Positions 1 through 7,872 of a DNA stretch of 31,861 nt are shown piece after piece (position 1 is the stretch's first letter; each line of letters begins with the position of its first letter). The notes beneath the pieces are model-generated. The model was not told the origin of the DNA. It did no database searches and worked only from the letters and a program-made list of their open reading frames with translations. The stretch lies in NCBI GenBank assembly GCA_009923125.1, contig RFUD01000001.1, positions 1-31,861 on the forward strand, given 5' to 3'. A program made the position numbers and the translations under genes. The stretch is from Planctomycetia bacterium (GTDB lineage Bacteria > Planctomycetota > Planctomycetia > Pirellulales > UBA1268).

Positions 1-80
1 AGTTGCCGCGCCACCGCGACCGCCACGGCCGTTTTGCCGACGTCGGTGTCGGTGCCGGTGATGAAGATTCCGGGGATCAT
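1..80 (-). CDS. bioD: Dethiobiotin synthetase, N-terminal fragment
   Basis: The complement of bases 80 to 1 starts with ATG and reads MIPGIFITGTDTDVGKTAVA, followed by VAVARQL, where the window ends. The sequence FITGTDTDVGKT is the P-loop signature at the extreme N-terminus of BioD, the ATP-dependent enzyme that closes the ureido ring of dethiobiotin in biotin synthesis. Only about 26 residues are visible, so nothing can be said about the rest of the protein. The gene is divergent from feoA, with about 116 bases between the start codons. Related P-loop proteins such as CobQ/CobB types are possible, but the exact TGTDTDVGKT string strongly favours BioD. Confidence 0.8.
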   Translation of the reverse strand, partial: MIPGIFITGTDTDVGKTAVAVAVARQ

Positions 81-136
81 CGACGCCTCCGATTGCCGCC
101 GGTCCCCCGCCGTTCTACACTGCCGGCAGAAGGAAA

Positions 137-155
137 GTTGAGACGCATTCTCAAC
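137..155. promoter_or_regulatory. Fur-box-like inverted repeat upstream of feoAB
   Basis: The sequence GTTGAGA-CGCAT-TCTCAAC is a perfect 7-bp inverted repeat with a 5-base centre. Its core TGAGACGCATTCTCA matches the common Fur-box form TGAGAATCATTCTCA at 13 of 15 positions. It lies 42 bases before the feoA start, in the bioD-feoA divergent region. Iron-responsive repression of the ferrous-iron transporter is the natural reading, but it is inferred. Confidence 0.6.
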
Positions 156-196
156 ACGATCCCGCCGCCGGTGGAGCCGCAATCCGCGGATTTCGC

Positions 197-433
197 GTGT
201 CCTCGCTCGAACAACTTCCCGTTGGCTGCACCGCCTCCATCACCGACGTGCCCGGGGCCGACGGACTGTCGCTGCGATTGCTGGAGATGGGGCTCACGCC
301 CGGCACCGGCGTGGCCGTCGTCGGCACCGCCCCGCTCGGCGATCCGCTGGAGGTCGAAGTGCGCGGCTATCGACTGTCGCTGCGGCGCCGCGAGGCGGCG
401 CTGGTGCACGTGGCGCCGTGCGGGCGGCGATGA
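197..433 (+). CDS. feoA: FeoA-domain ferrous iron transport accessory protein
   Basis: This is a 78-residue SH3-like FeoA protein, the usual size for the family. The pattern LPVGCTASITDVPG, then LRLLEMGLTPGTGVAVV, then DPLEVEVRGYRLSLRRREA is the typical FeoA layout, with the conserved LxxMGxxPG turn and the GxxxxLR strand near the C-terminus. FeoA is a small cytosolic partner of the FeoB transporter. The start is a GTG at 197; no in-frame ATG is better placed. Its TGA stop overlaps the feoB ATG as ATGA (430-433), so the two genes are almost certainly translationally coupled. Confidence 0.85.
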   Translation: MSSLEQLPVGCTASITDVPGADGLSLRLLEMGLTPGTGVAVVGTAPLGDPLEVEVRGYRLSLRRREAALVHVAPCGRR

Positions 434-2412
434 GCGAGGGAAAACCGACGGCCGACGACGACGAACCGCTGACGGCGGCGCTCGTCGGAAATCCCAACAC
501 CGGCAAGAGCACGCTGTTCACGGCGCTGGCCGGCATTCCGACCCGGATCGGCAACTACCCCGGCGTCACCGTCGAGGAGAAGGTCGGTCGATTCCGGCAC
601 GCCGGCCGCACGGTCGATCTCGTCGATCTGCCGGGGGCCTACAGTCTGCGTCCGCAGAGCCCCGACGAACAGGTGGCCGTGGACGTGCTTCGCGGCACGA
701 TGCCGGGCGTGCCGAAGCCCGACTGCGTGATCGTCGTCGTGGATGCCGCGAACCTCGCCCGCAACCTGTTTCTCGCGAGCCAGGTGCTCGACCTCGGCCT
801 GCCGACGGTCGTGGCCCTCACGCTGGGCGACCTGGCGGCCGACAAGGGCATCTCCGTCGCCGCCGATCCACTCGCCCGCAGGCTCGGCTGCCCGGTGATC
901 CCGGTGGTCGCACCGCATGGCACGGGCATCGCGCACCTCCGCGACGCGCTTCTCGCGGCGGCGGACGGACCGCCGCCGCCGCCGCCCGACCTCGGGCCGC
1001 ATCTCGCCTCGACCGACGCCTCGCGGCCGGCGGCCGCCCGGGATGCGATCGCCCGCTACGCCTGGATCGACGATGTCGTCGCCGACGTCGTCCGCTGCTC
1101 ACCGCGGCGGGGCCGGTCGCAGGCGGAGGCGATCGACGCCGTGCTCACGCACCGCGTGTGGGGAACGCTGGTGTTCGCCCTGGTGATGCTCGCGTTGTTC
1201 ACGTCGATCTTCCGGTTTGCGGCCCCGGCGATGGACCTGATCTCGGCGGGCATGGATGCGATCGCCGCACGGGTCGAGGCAACCCTGCCGGAGGGGCCGC
1301 TGCGTTCGCTCCTCGTCGATGGCGTGCTCGCGGGCGTGGGCGGGGTCGTGGTGTTCGTGCCGCAGATCGCCCTGTTGTTCCTGTTCATCGCGATCCTCGA
1401 GGGGTGTGGCTATCTGTCACGGGCGGCGTTCCTCATGGACCGGCTCCTCGTCGGCGCGGGACTCTCCGGCAAGTCGTTCATTCCGCTGCTCTCGAGCTTT
1501 GCCTGCGCGATCCCCGGCATCATGGCGGCCCGCACGATCGAAAACCGACGCGACCGTCTGCTCACCATCCTGGTCGCGCCCCTGATGAGTTGCTCGGCCC
1601 GCCTGCCCGTCTACCTCCTGCTCTGTGGGGCCTTCGTGCCCGACGTCGCCGTGGGGGTCGCCTGGCTGCGGCTGCCGGCGGTGGTGCTGGTGGCGATGTA
1701 TGCCCTCGGCGTGGCCGTCGCCGCCGCCGTGGCCCTGCTGCTGTCGCGGACGGTGTTTCGCGGCCCACCTCAGCCGTTCGTCATGGAGTTGCCGGGCTGG
1801 CGGTGGCCGCAGCCCGCCGTGGTGCTCGAGCGGGTGAGGGAGGCCGCCTGGTCGTTCCTCAGGAACGCGGGGACGCTGATTCTCGCGATGAGCGTCGTGC
1901 TCTGGGCCCTCGGCAGCTACCCGAAGCCCGTGCTCCCCGCCGACGCCGCGCTCACCGCGGCGGAGGAGCGCGGGGAGGCACTCAGGCAGAGCTTCCTCGG
2001 CCGGGCGGGCCGGGCCATCGAACCGCTCGTCAGGCCGCTCGGCTGGGACTGGCGGATCGGCTGTGCGGCGCTGGCGAGCTTTCCCGCCCGCGAGGTCGTG
2101 CTCGGGACGCTGGGTGTGATCTACAACCTCGGCGACGTCGATCCGGGTGAGGAAGAGGGCGCCACGATGCTCGTCCGGCGGCTCAAGGCGGCCACCTGGG
2201 ACGGCAGCGAACGCAAGGTGTTCACGCTGCCCGTCGCCCTGTCGATCATGGTGTTCTTCGCACTGTGCGCGCAGTGCGCGAGCACGCTCGCCGTGATCGG
2301 CCGCGAGACGGGCAGCTGGGTCTGGCCCGCCGTCACGTTCGCCTACATGACCGCCCTGGCGTGGCTGGGGGCGTTCGCCATCTATCAGCTCGGCACGGCC
2401 CTCGGCTGGTGA
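430..2412 (+). CDS. feoB: Ferrous iron transporter FeoB
   Basis: This is a 660-residue polytopic protein with an N-terminal G domain. The motifs are G1 GNPNTGKST (residues 20-28), switch threonine T47 in NYPGVTVEEK, and G3 DLPG (66-69). The position of the guanine-specificity motif NxxD reads TLGD (131-134), so the key Asn is Thr. The membrane part contains the two FeoB gate signatures: GLSGKSFIPLLSSFACAIPG with MAARTIENRRDRLLT, and later LASFPAREVVLGTLGVIYN. At 660 residues it is shorter than the roughly 770-residue E. coli protein. The ATG at 430 is chosen because it makes the ATGA overlap with feoA; a GTG at 418 is the alternative. FeoB imports Fe(II) across the inner membrane. Confidence 0.93.
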   Translation: MSEGKPTADDDEPLTAALVGNPNTGKSTLFTALAGIPTRIGNYPGVTVEEKVGRFRHAGRTVDLVDLPGAYSLRPQSPDEQVAVDVLRGTMPGVPKPDCVIVVVDAANLARNLFLASQVLDLGLPTVVALTLGDLAADKGISVAADPLARRLGCPVIPVVAPHGTGIAHLRDALLAAADGPPPPPPDLGPHLASTDASRPAAARDAIARYAWIDDVVADVVRCSPRRGRSQAEAIDAVLTHRVWGTLVFALVMLALFTSIFRFAAPAMDLISAGMDAIAARVEATLPEGPLRSLLVDGVLAGVGGVVVFVPQIALLFLFIAILEGCGYLSRAAFLMDRLLVGAGLSGKSFIPLLSSFACAIPGIMAARTIENRRDRLLTILVAPLMSCSARLPVYLLLCGAFVPDVAVGVAWLRLPAVVLVAMYALGVAVAAAVALLLSRTVFRGPPQPFVMELPGWRWPQPAVVLERVREAAWSFLRNAGTLILAMSVVLWALGSYPKPVLPADAALTAAEERGEALRQSFLGRAGRAIEPLVRPLGWDWRIGCAALASFPAREVVLGTLGVIYNLGDVDPGEEEGATMLVRRLKAATWDGSERKVFTLPVALSIMVFFALCAQCASTLAVIGRETGSWVWPAVTFAYMTALAWLGAFAIYQLGTALGW

Positions 2413-2595
2413 GCATGCAGGACGCCATCGCGATCGCGATCTCCATCGCCGCGGGCTTGTGGCTCGTGCGGACCCTGTGGCGGCAAATGGCCGCCCCGTC
2501 GTGCGGCAAGACGGACACACCGCCCGGCGCCGACGGCTTCGTGCCGCTCGACGACCTCGACCAGACCGTCATGACCGCGGTCTGTAGTTCAACCC

Positions 2596-2624
2596 CGGCG
2601 ACGCTCGCCGCAGGCGAGTCGCCG
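2596..2624. terminator. Hairpin between feo and groEL (1)
   Basis: Nested inverted repeats form one long stem: CGGCGA (2596-2601) pairs with TCGCCG (2619-2624), and CTCGCC (2604-2609) pairs with GGCGAG (2613-2618) around a GCA loop, with a two-base bulge. It lies between convergent feoB and groEL. There is no T-run, so the terminator function is inferred from position. Confidence 0.45.
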
Positions 2625-2626
2625 AG

Positions 2627-2643
2627 CCGCAGCCCCGCTGCGG
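2627..2643. terminator. Hairpin between feo and groEL (2)
   Basis: CCGCAG (2627-2632) pairs with CTGCGG (2638-2643) around a CCCCG loop, three bases after the first hairpin. It has the same intergenic context and is possibly part of a bidirectional terminator block. Confidence 0.35.
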
Positions 2644-2671
2644 CCACGGTCGCCGGGAAGTGCGACCGCCC

Positions 2672-2709
2672 GGCCGGCTGGGCACACCTTGGCTGTGCCC
2701 ACGCCGGCC
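2672..2709. terminator. Hairpin between feo and groEL (3)
   Basis: GGCCGGC (2672-2678) pairs with GCCGGCC (2703-2709), and TGGGCACA (2679-2686) pairs with TGTGCCCA (2694-2701), around a 7-base loop with a single bulged C. This 15-bp stem ends 40 bases before the groEL stop codon and is the best candidate for the groESL transcript end. Confidence 0.5.
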
Positions 2710-2748
2710 CAAGCGAAAACGGGCACGATGCCCATGTTTCGCGTGCAA

Positions 2749-4377
<1,629 letters not shown>

Positions 4378-4394
4378 CGGTCGAATCTCCTCTT

Positions 4395-4433
4395 GGGGAT
4401 GTCTGGGGCTTGGGGATGTCTTGGGGGATGTCT
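4395..4433. repeat. Triple GGGGATGTCT repeat in the groES-groEL gap
   Basis: The decamer GGGGATGTCT occurs at 4395-4404, 4412-4421 and 4424-4433, filling most of the gap between groES and groEL. No function can be assigned. It could be slipped-strand duplication or an mRNA element in the leader of groEL. Confidence 0.6.
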
Positions 4434-4474
4434 CGGAAAATGAACGGGGCGGAACGGGATGCGGTGACGCGGAA

Positions 4475-4798
4475 CTAGCCGAGGATCGCGAGAATGTCGT
4501 CTTCCCGCATCAGCAGGAACTCGTCGTCACCCACCTTGAACGGCTCGCCGGCATAGCTGGTGAACACGACCCGGTCACCCGGCCTGACCTGCAGCGGATG
4601 ACGGTGGCCCTTGTCGTCGAGCCGCCCCTCGCCCACGCTCACCACCACTCCCCGCGCCGGCTTGTCCTTCGCGGAGTCGGGCAGGAGGATCCCGCCGGCC
4701 GTCTTCTGCTCGCTCTCCTCCCGCTCCACGACCACGCGGTCGCCCAGGGGGATCAGGCTCGACTTCTTCTTGGCGGGCTTGGCGGCGGTGGCTGACAT
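4475..4798 (-). CDS. groES: Co-chaperonin GroES (HSP10)
   Basis: This is a 107-residue co-chaperonin. After a short basic N-terminal extension (MSATAAKPAKKKSS) comes the family core: IPLGDRVVVEREESEQKTAG with the mobile loop GGILLPDSAKDKPARG, then GVVVSVGEG, and the C-terminal VRPGDRVVFTSYAGEPFKVG followed by DDILAILG. It caps the GroEL ring. The ATG at 4798 gives an ordinary length; the frame stays open upstream, but that part has no GroES similarity. A GAGG lies about 10 bases upstream. It is the first gene of the groESL operon. No CIRCE element is visible upstream, but a long palindrome lies at 5004-5032. Confidence 0.95.
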   Translation of the reverse strand: MSATAAKPAKKKSSLIPLGDRVVVEREESEQKTAGGILLPDSAKDKPARGVVVSVGEGRLDDKGHRHPLQVRPGDRVVFTSYAGEPFKVGDDEFLLMREDDILAILG

Positions 4799-5129
4799 GG
4801 CTGGAGTACCTCGTTCGAGTTCAGTTGGGGGGGAGGGCTGGAGACCGGAACACGCGGGCCTGCGGCTGCCGCAGCGACACTCCATCAGACCGGCTCCGGT
4901 TCGATAAGCAACTGGCGCGCCGGAGCGGCGGAAATCAGAGAAAGCCGATGTTTTTTCCCGCCGTCCGGGACTCGGGGTCGGCGGCCCCACGCTTGCCGCC
5001 CACCGTCCGCTGCCAGTTTGGCAGCGGACGGGTTCTCCGCGGGCCAATGGTAAACCGGGTACTGAACCGGTAGTCTCACGGTGTCGAATCGAAATGGATT
5101 CGTGAACCCCGGCCCGGAGTTTCGCCCGC
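4799..5129. other. Divergent intergenic region groES / STAS gene
   Basis: These 331 bases hold no convincing gene. They must contain the promoter of groESL (leftward) and of the STAS-rsbW pair (rightward). The only strong structure is the perfect palindrome at 5004-5032. I find no CIRCE (TTAGCACTC-N9-GAGTGCTAA). Confidence 0.6.
5004..5032. promoter_or_regulatory. Perfect 13-bp inverted repeat between divergent genes
   Basis: CCGTCCGCTGCCA (5004-5016) and TGGCAGCGGACGG (5020-5032) are exact reverse complements with a GTT spacer. Because the flanking genes diverge, a terminator is not expected here. An operator, or an RNA hairpin in one of the leaders, is more likely. No known heat-shock operator was recognised in it. 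Confidence 0.5.
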
Positions 5130-5486
5130 ATGACCGCGCACCGTCGGATCGAGACCTCGAAGGTCGGCGAGGTCACCGTCGTGAGGTTTCTCGACAAGAA
5201 GATTCTCGACGAGGCCAGCATCCAGGAACTCGGGGCCGAGCTCTTCGGGCTGGTCGAGCAACTCAACCGTCGCAGCATCCTCCTCAACTTCACCGACGTC
5301 GAATTCCTGTCGAGCGCCGCACTCGGCAAGCTCATCACGCTCGACCGCAAGGTGAAGGCCGCGAAGGGGCGGCTGAAGATGGCGAACATCCGTCCGGAGA
5401 TCCTCGAGGTCTTTCAGATCACGAAGCTCAACAAGGTCTTCGACATCCGCAAGGACGAGGCCGAGGCGATCTCGGCCTTCCACTAG
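5130..5486 (+). CDS. STAS-domain anti-sigma factor antagonist (SpoIIAA/RsbV-like)
   Basis: This is a 118-residue single STAS domain. The order is strand VGEVTVVRFLDKKILD, helix QELGAELFGLVEQ, strand RRSILLNFTDVEFLSS, then AALGKLITLDRKVKAAKG, matching SpoIIAA/RsbV. Ser61-Ser62 in FLSSAALGKL sits where the phosphorylated serine lies in SpoIIAA, although the preceding Asp of DSSG is Leu here. Such proteins bind and sequester an RsbW-type anti-sigma kinase when unphosphorylated. The next gene, 79 bases downstream on the same strand, encodes such a kinase, so the two probably form a partner-switching pair. No sigma factor gene is adjacent, so the target is unknown. Confidence 0.85.
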   Translation: MTAHRRIETSKVGEVTVVRFLDKKILDEASIQELGAELFGLVEQLNRRSILLNFTDVEFLSSAALGKLITLDRKVKAAKGRLKMANIRPEILEVFQITKLNKVFDIRKDEAEAISAFH

Positions 5487-5507
5487 GCGGGAGTGTAGGC
5501 GGGAGTG
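5484..5507. repeat. 12-bp tandem duplication after the STAS gene
   Basis: TAGGCGGGAGTG occurs twice in tandem (5484-5495 and 5496-5507). The first copy starts at the TAG stop codon of the STAS gene, so each repeat carries a stop in that frame. No function is apparent. Confidence 0.6.
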
Positions 5508-5565
5508 CTCACCACCACGATCGTCGGGCCATGCGGCCCGGCTTCCGGCTCATCCGGCGGATCAC

Positions 5566-6027
5566 ATGGGAAATCACGCAGCAGCCGGTGAACCTGCGGA
5601 TGAATCATCGCAGGAGTGGCGGAGGGAAGTCGATCTGCCGAGCGAGCGCGGCGCGAGTCGGCTGATCATGGAGGATCTGCTCGAGCAACTCGGCTGCCAT
5701 GGCTGGCCCGCGTCCGACATCTTCGGCATCCACCTGGCCGCCGAGGAGGCGATCGTCAATGCGATCATCCACGGCAACAAGCTCGACCCCGAGAAGACCG
5801 TGCGTGTGGCGTGCGTCGTTTCGGCCGCCGTCGCCCGGATCGAGGTCACCGATGCCGGCCCGGGGTTCGACCCGACCAGCATCCCCGACTGCACGCTCGA
5901 AGACCGGCTCGAAGTTCCGAGCGGGCGGGGCGTGATGCTGATGCGGTCGTTCATGACCCGGATCGAATACAGCCCCAAGGGCAACAGCGTGGTGCTCGAG
6001 AAGCGGCGGGATTCGGAGGCCGACTGA
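5566..6027 (+). CDS. RsbW/SpoIIAB-like anti-sigma serine kinase
   Basis: This is a 153-residue HATPase_c domain protein of the RsbW type. The N box is EEAIVNAIIHGN (E60-N71, with N65 the Mg-ATP residue), the G1 box is DAGPGFD (96-102) and the G2 box is GRGVMLMRSF (120-129). Such kinases hold a sigma factor inactive and phosphorylate the STAS antagonist; the upstream gene encodes that antagonist. There is no transmembrane or sensor domain, so it is a soluble switch protein. The ATG at 5566 lies 79 bases after the STAS stop. Alternative: a regulatory kinase for a PP2C-based output other than a sigma factor. Confidence 0.85.
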   Translation: MGNHAAAGEPADESSQEWRREVDLPSERGASRLIMEDLLEQLGCHGWPASDIFGIHLAAEEAIVNAIIHGNKLDPEKTVRVACVVSAAVARIEVTDAGPGFDPTSIPDCTLEDRLEVPSGRGVMLMRSFMTRIEYSPKGNSVVLEKRRDSEAD

Positions 6028-6072
6028 AAGGCTCGATTTCAGGGACGTTTTCGGCTAGGGTGGACGCTCCAT

Positions 6073-6144
6073 TCCCCGATAGCTCAACGGTAGAGCGGCC
6101 GGCTGTTAACCGGTAGGTTGTAGGTTCGAATCCTACTCGGGGAG
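6073..6144 (+). tRNA. tRNA-Asn (anticodon GTT)
   Basis: This is a complete 72-base cloverleaf. The acceptor stem is TCCCCGA (6073-6079) with TCGGGGA (6137-6143), with discriminator G at 6144. The D arm begins GCTCAACGG. The anticodon stem CCGG/CCGG encloses CTGTTAA with GTT at 6105-6107. The T arm is GTAGG-TTCGAAT-CCTAC. G as discriminator and a GTT anticodon identify Asn. CCA is not encoded. The 3' 14 bases are repeated three times downstream (7046, 7839, 11728), making this gene the likely integration target for the next 5.6 kb. Confidence 0.97.
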
Positions 6145-6183
6145 CTTCCTTCGCAGGGTGCTGCACCGGCTCGCATGGAGCCG
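6131..6183 (+). repeat. att-like repeat copy A (tRNA-Asn 3' end plus flank)
   Basis: This is the reference copy: the last 14 bases of tRNA-Asn, the segment GCTTCCTTCGCAGGG, and a small hairpin CGGCTC-GCATG-GAGCCG (6167-6183). The copy at 7046 matches it at 50 of the first 55 positions, the first 28 without a mismatch. Confidence 0.8.
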
Positions 6184-6217
6184 CACCGACTCAGTGCCCG
6201 TCTCGATGCTTCTCCAT

Positions 6218-6643
6218 TCAGGAGGCACCCTCGCGGCCCGAGTCGTGGTCCTCCATGAGCCACATTCCGGGCGTCATGATCGCGAGACCGTAGAACTGGG
6301 TTCCGAGAAGGCGGCCAAAATCGGCACGATCGAGGGTCAGCAGAACATCGGCCGTCGCCAGGGCACTGAACAGGATCGGCCGGTCCTTATTCACGGGAAA
6401 CACTGCCGGCCTGTCGATCGTCAACACATCGTCGACCAGATCGAGTCGAGATCTCAGCCGCAGCCACGCGACCGTGACCGGAGCGGTGAAGACCGCCAGA
6501 TTCCTGTTGACTTCGTCAACCGCGTACGGCGTCGTGATCAAACGCCAGTCCCGCATCGATGCCCGCTGAAAGAGCTCCCGGGAGGCCCCCTCCGCCGACG
6601 CTGCCGCAGCGATCAGCACGCTCGAGTCGAGAAACAGCCTCAC
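6218..6643 (-). CDS. PIN-domain ribonuclease toxin (VapC-like)
   Basis: This is a 141-residue PIN domain. Acidic residues fall where expected: D6 in MRLFLDSSVLIAAA, E44 in YAVDEVNRNL, D87 in NKDRPILFSALATADVLLTLD, and D105 at the end of that strand. PIN toxins are Mg-dependent RNases that cleave tRNA or other RNA and are held in check by a co-encoded antitoxin. The upstream gene overlaps it by 4 bases (ATGA, 6640-6643), the usual antitoxin-toxin order. The whole pair lies between att-like copies A and B, which makes it the cargo of module I. All catalytic positions are present, so it looks intact. Confidence 0.85.
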   Translation of the reverse strand: MRLFLDSSVLIAAAASAEGASRELFQRASMRDWRLITTPYAVDEVNRNLAVFTAPVTVAWLRLRSRLDLVDDVLTIDRPAVFPVNKDRPILFSALATADVLLTLDRADFGRLLGTQFYGLAIMTPGMWLMEDHDSGREGAS

Positions 6644-6840
6644 GGCCGCGCTCGAAGCCGCCGCATGTCCGCCTCGTCTTCCGTGATCCAGCCGGCAATC
6701 TCATCGGGGGTGAACGTTCGCGGCTCGGGTAGCTGGGCGCCCTCGGCGCGGAGTCGCGACGCCAAAAAGAGCATCAGTTCTTGCTTCTCGGCAGGCGAGA
6801 GTCCCGCGGCGGCAGATTCGATCTCGGCAAGCGTGACCAT
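6640..6840 (-). CDS. Probable antitoxin of the PIN-domain toxin
   Basis: This is a 66-residue protein beginning MVTLAEIESAAAGLSPAEKQ, followed by ELMLFLASRLRAEG and an acidic tail (FTPDEIAGWITEDEADMRR). The start helix plus SPAEKQELMLFLASRL resembles the short dimerisation segments of VapB/DUF2281-type antitoxins, and the acidic C-terminus would wrap the toxin. The ATG at 6840 is preferred over a longer frame to 6927, whose extra residues (rich in Cys, Pro and Arg) look non-coding. It overlaps the toxin gene by 4 bases. No clear DNA-binding fold can be read from sequence alone. Confidence 0.75.
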   Translation of the reverse strand: MVTLAEIESAAAGLSPAEKQELMLFLASRLRAEGAQLPEPRTFTPDEIAGWITEDEADMRRLRARP

Positions 6841-7172
6841 GGGCACAAGCGTACACCGTACAGCGCCCACCTGCCAAGGGAATCCGCAGACAGCTAGTGC
6901 CCTTGGACAAGACATATTGCCTGGCATCTGCCGTCGCTTGGTGCGGACTCCTGCGGCGTGGTGCGAAGTTCCGCGTGCGTCGTATTCTGCGTCGCGCTCT
7001 GCTAGAGCCTTACTTATTCCGGCAGAAAACCGCGAGTGTTGCCAGTCCTACTCGGGGAGCTTCCTTCGCAGGGAGCAGCACCGGCTGGCATCAAGCCGCA
7101 GGGCGTTGCCGGGCAGTCTTGCGACATCCCGGCAGGGCGACTGACACCTTTTCCTGCCAACTCAACCGAAAA
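6841..7172. other. Intergenic region between modules I and II
   Basis: These 332 bases contain att-like copy B (7046-7098) and otherwise no supported gene. The part just left of 6900 should hold the promoter of the antitoxin-toxin pair. The bases immediately upstream of copy B do not fold like a tRNA, so only the 3' end of tRNA-Asn was duplicated. Confidence 0.6.
7046..7098 (+). repeat. att-like repeat copy B
   Basis: Positions 7046-7073 are identical to 6131-6158 (28 bases), and 50 of the first 55 positions match copy A. The hairpin is kept as CGGCT-N7-AGCCG (7082-7098) with the same 17-base span and a GCAT in the loop. It separates the PIN-toxin module from the DUF4160/DUF2442 module. Confidence 0.85.
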
Positions 7173-7439
7173 TCATTCGTGAACCGGCGGCAACTGAAAC
7201 CGTCCGGCGACCACGCCCTCGACCGAGATGTCTTCGTCAAGGGATTCCCAACGCAACGCCGTGCCGCCGACCTCGAGTCGCACTTCGGCCAACTCCGCTT
7301 CACTCGCTTCCTTGAGCCGGCGGAATCGATGTGCCGGGAATCCCACGACCCGCTGGTCCGTCAACTCGACGTAGACCATCCGGCCCTCAGTCCACGTTCT
7401 CGTCGCCACGGCTTCGGTTTCCTGGTGGATGGTGCTCAT
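7173..7439 (-). CDS. DUF2442-like protein
   Basis: This is a protein of 88 residues or fewer with the DUF2442 pattern: a beta segment GRMVYVELTDQRVVGFPAHR, then RRLKEASEAELAEVRLEVGG, and the characteristic end TALRWESLDEDISVEGVVAG. The biochemical role of this family is unknown to me; its members are commonly encoded beside DUF4160 proteins in toxin-antitoxin-like pairs, as here. The chosen ATG at 7439 overlaps the end of the DUF4160 gene by 53 bases. An internal ATG at about 7379 (MVYVELT) would remove the overlap and fit the domain start better. Cargo of module II. Confidence 0.75.
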   Translation of the reverse strand: MSTIHQETEAVATRTWTEGRMVYVELTDQRVVGFPAHRFRRLKEASEAELAEVRLEVGGTALRWESLDEDISVEGVVAGRFQLPPVHE

Positions 7440-7656
7440 GATATTTCTCCAACAACAGGTCGATGTGTTCGTAAACCAGCCGTTCCATTTCCCTCACCGC
7501 ATGTGCCGGAACGGAACGATTTCGGGCCAAGGCGACGGGATCCAGCCAGAACTTGCACTCGCCATCCGCACAACGGACGTGAATGTGAGGAGGTTCGATG
7601 CCCTCGTCCGAGTAAAAGTGAAAACGAAAACCACCGACTCGTAGCACCGTGGGCAT
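7387..7656 (-). CDS. DUF4160 protein
   Basis: This is an 89-residue protein starting MPTVLRVGGFRFHFYSDEG, then IEPPHIHVRCADGECKFWLD. The FRFHFYSDEG and EPPHIHV signatures define DUF4160. The rest (HAVREMERLVYEHIDLLLEKYHEHH) is the usual helical C-terminus. The ATG at 7656 begins right at the domain; the frame stays open upstream but has no similarity. DUF4160 and DUF2442 genes are frequently paired and are suspected toxin-antitoxin partners; the mechanism is not established to my knowledge. It lies between att-like copies B and C. Confidence 0.85.
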   Translation of the reverse strand: MPTVLRVGGFRFHFYSDEGIEPPHIHVRCADGECKFWLDPVALARNRSVPAHAVREMERLVYEHIDLLLEKYHEHHPPGNRSRGDENVD

Positions 7657-7838
7657 TCGTTCAGCGTATTGCCGGCGAGATACACAGGCAAGGCGGGCGG
7701 TTCCGACCGGGTGGCGTACTCGACCCGCCATCGAAACTTGCCCTATGCCACGCCCCGCCACCAACATCGTACGCCAACTTTTACGCCATCGCTTGGAAGA
7801 ATCTCGCATAACTCCCGACAAAACCACGATCCGGAACC

Positions 7839-7856
7839 ATCCTACTCGGGGAGCTT
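7839..7856 (+). repeat. att-like repeat copy C
   Basis: ATCCTACTCGGGGAGCTT is identical to the tRNA-Asn 3' end plus the next three bases (6130-6147). Beyond this, similarity to copies A and B fades (TTCTCG versus CCTTCG), and the hairpin is not present because the next gene ends at 7873. Confidence 0.8.
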
Positions 7857-7872
7857 TTCTCGACGGCCGATG

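Noticed and set aside
3..2150. Long plus-strand frame of 715 codons across feoAB
   Set aside because: It is a shadow of feoA/feoB in another frame: Arg/Pro/Gly-rich with no domain signatures, while the feoA and feoB frames show clear family motifs.
4799..5129. CIRCE/HrcA operator upstream of groESL
   Set aside because: No TTAGCACTC-N9-GAGTGCTAA or near match was found; the only strong palindrome has an unrelated sequence.
6841..7172. Plus-strand frames overlapping modules I and II (for example 6897-7811)
   Set aside because: They lie antisense to the PIN-toxin/antitoxin and DUF4160/DUF2442 genes and read through the repeat copy without any domain signature.
7046..7856. Copies B and C as additional tRNA-Asn genes or pseudo-tRNAs
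   Set aside because: Only the 3' acceptor and part of the T arm are present. No D arm, anticodon arm or 5' acceptor strand can be found upstream of either copy.
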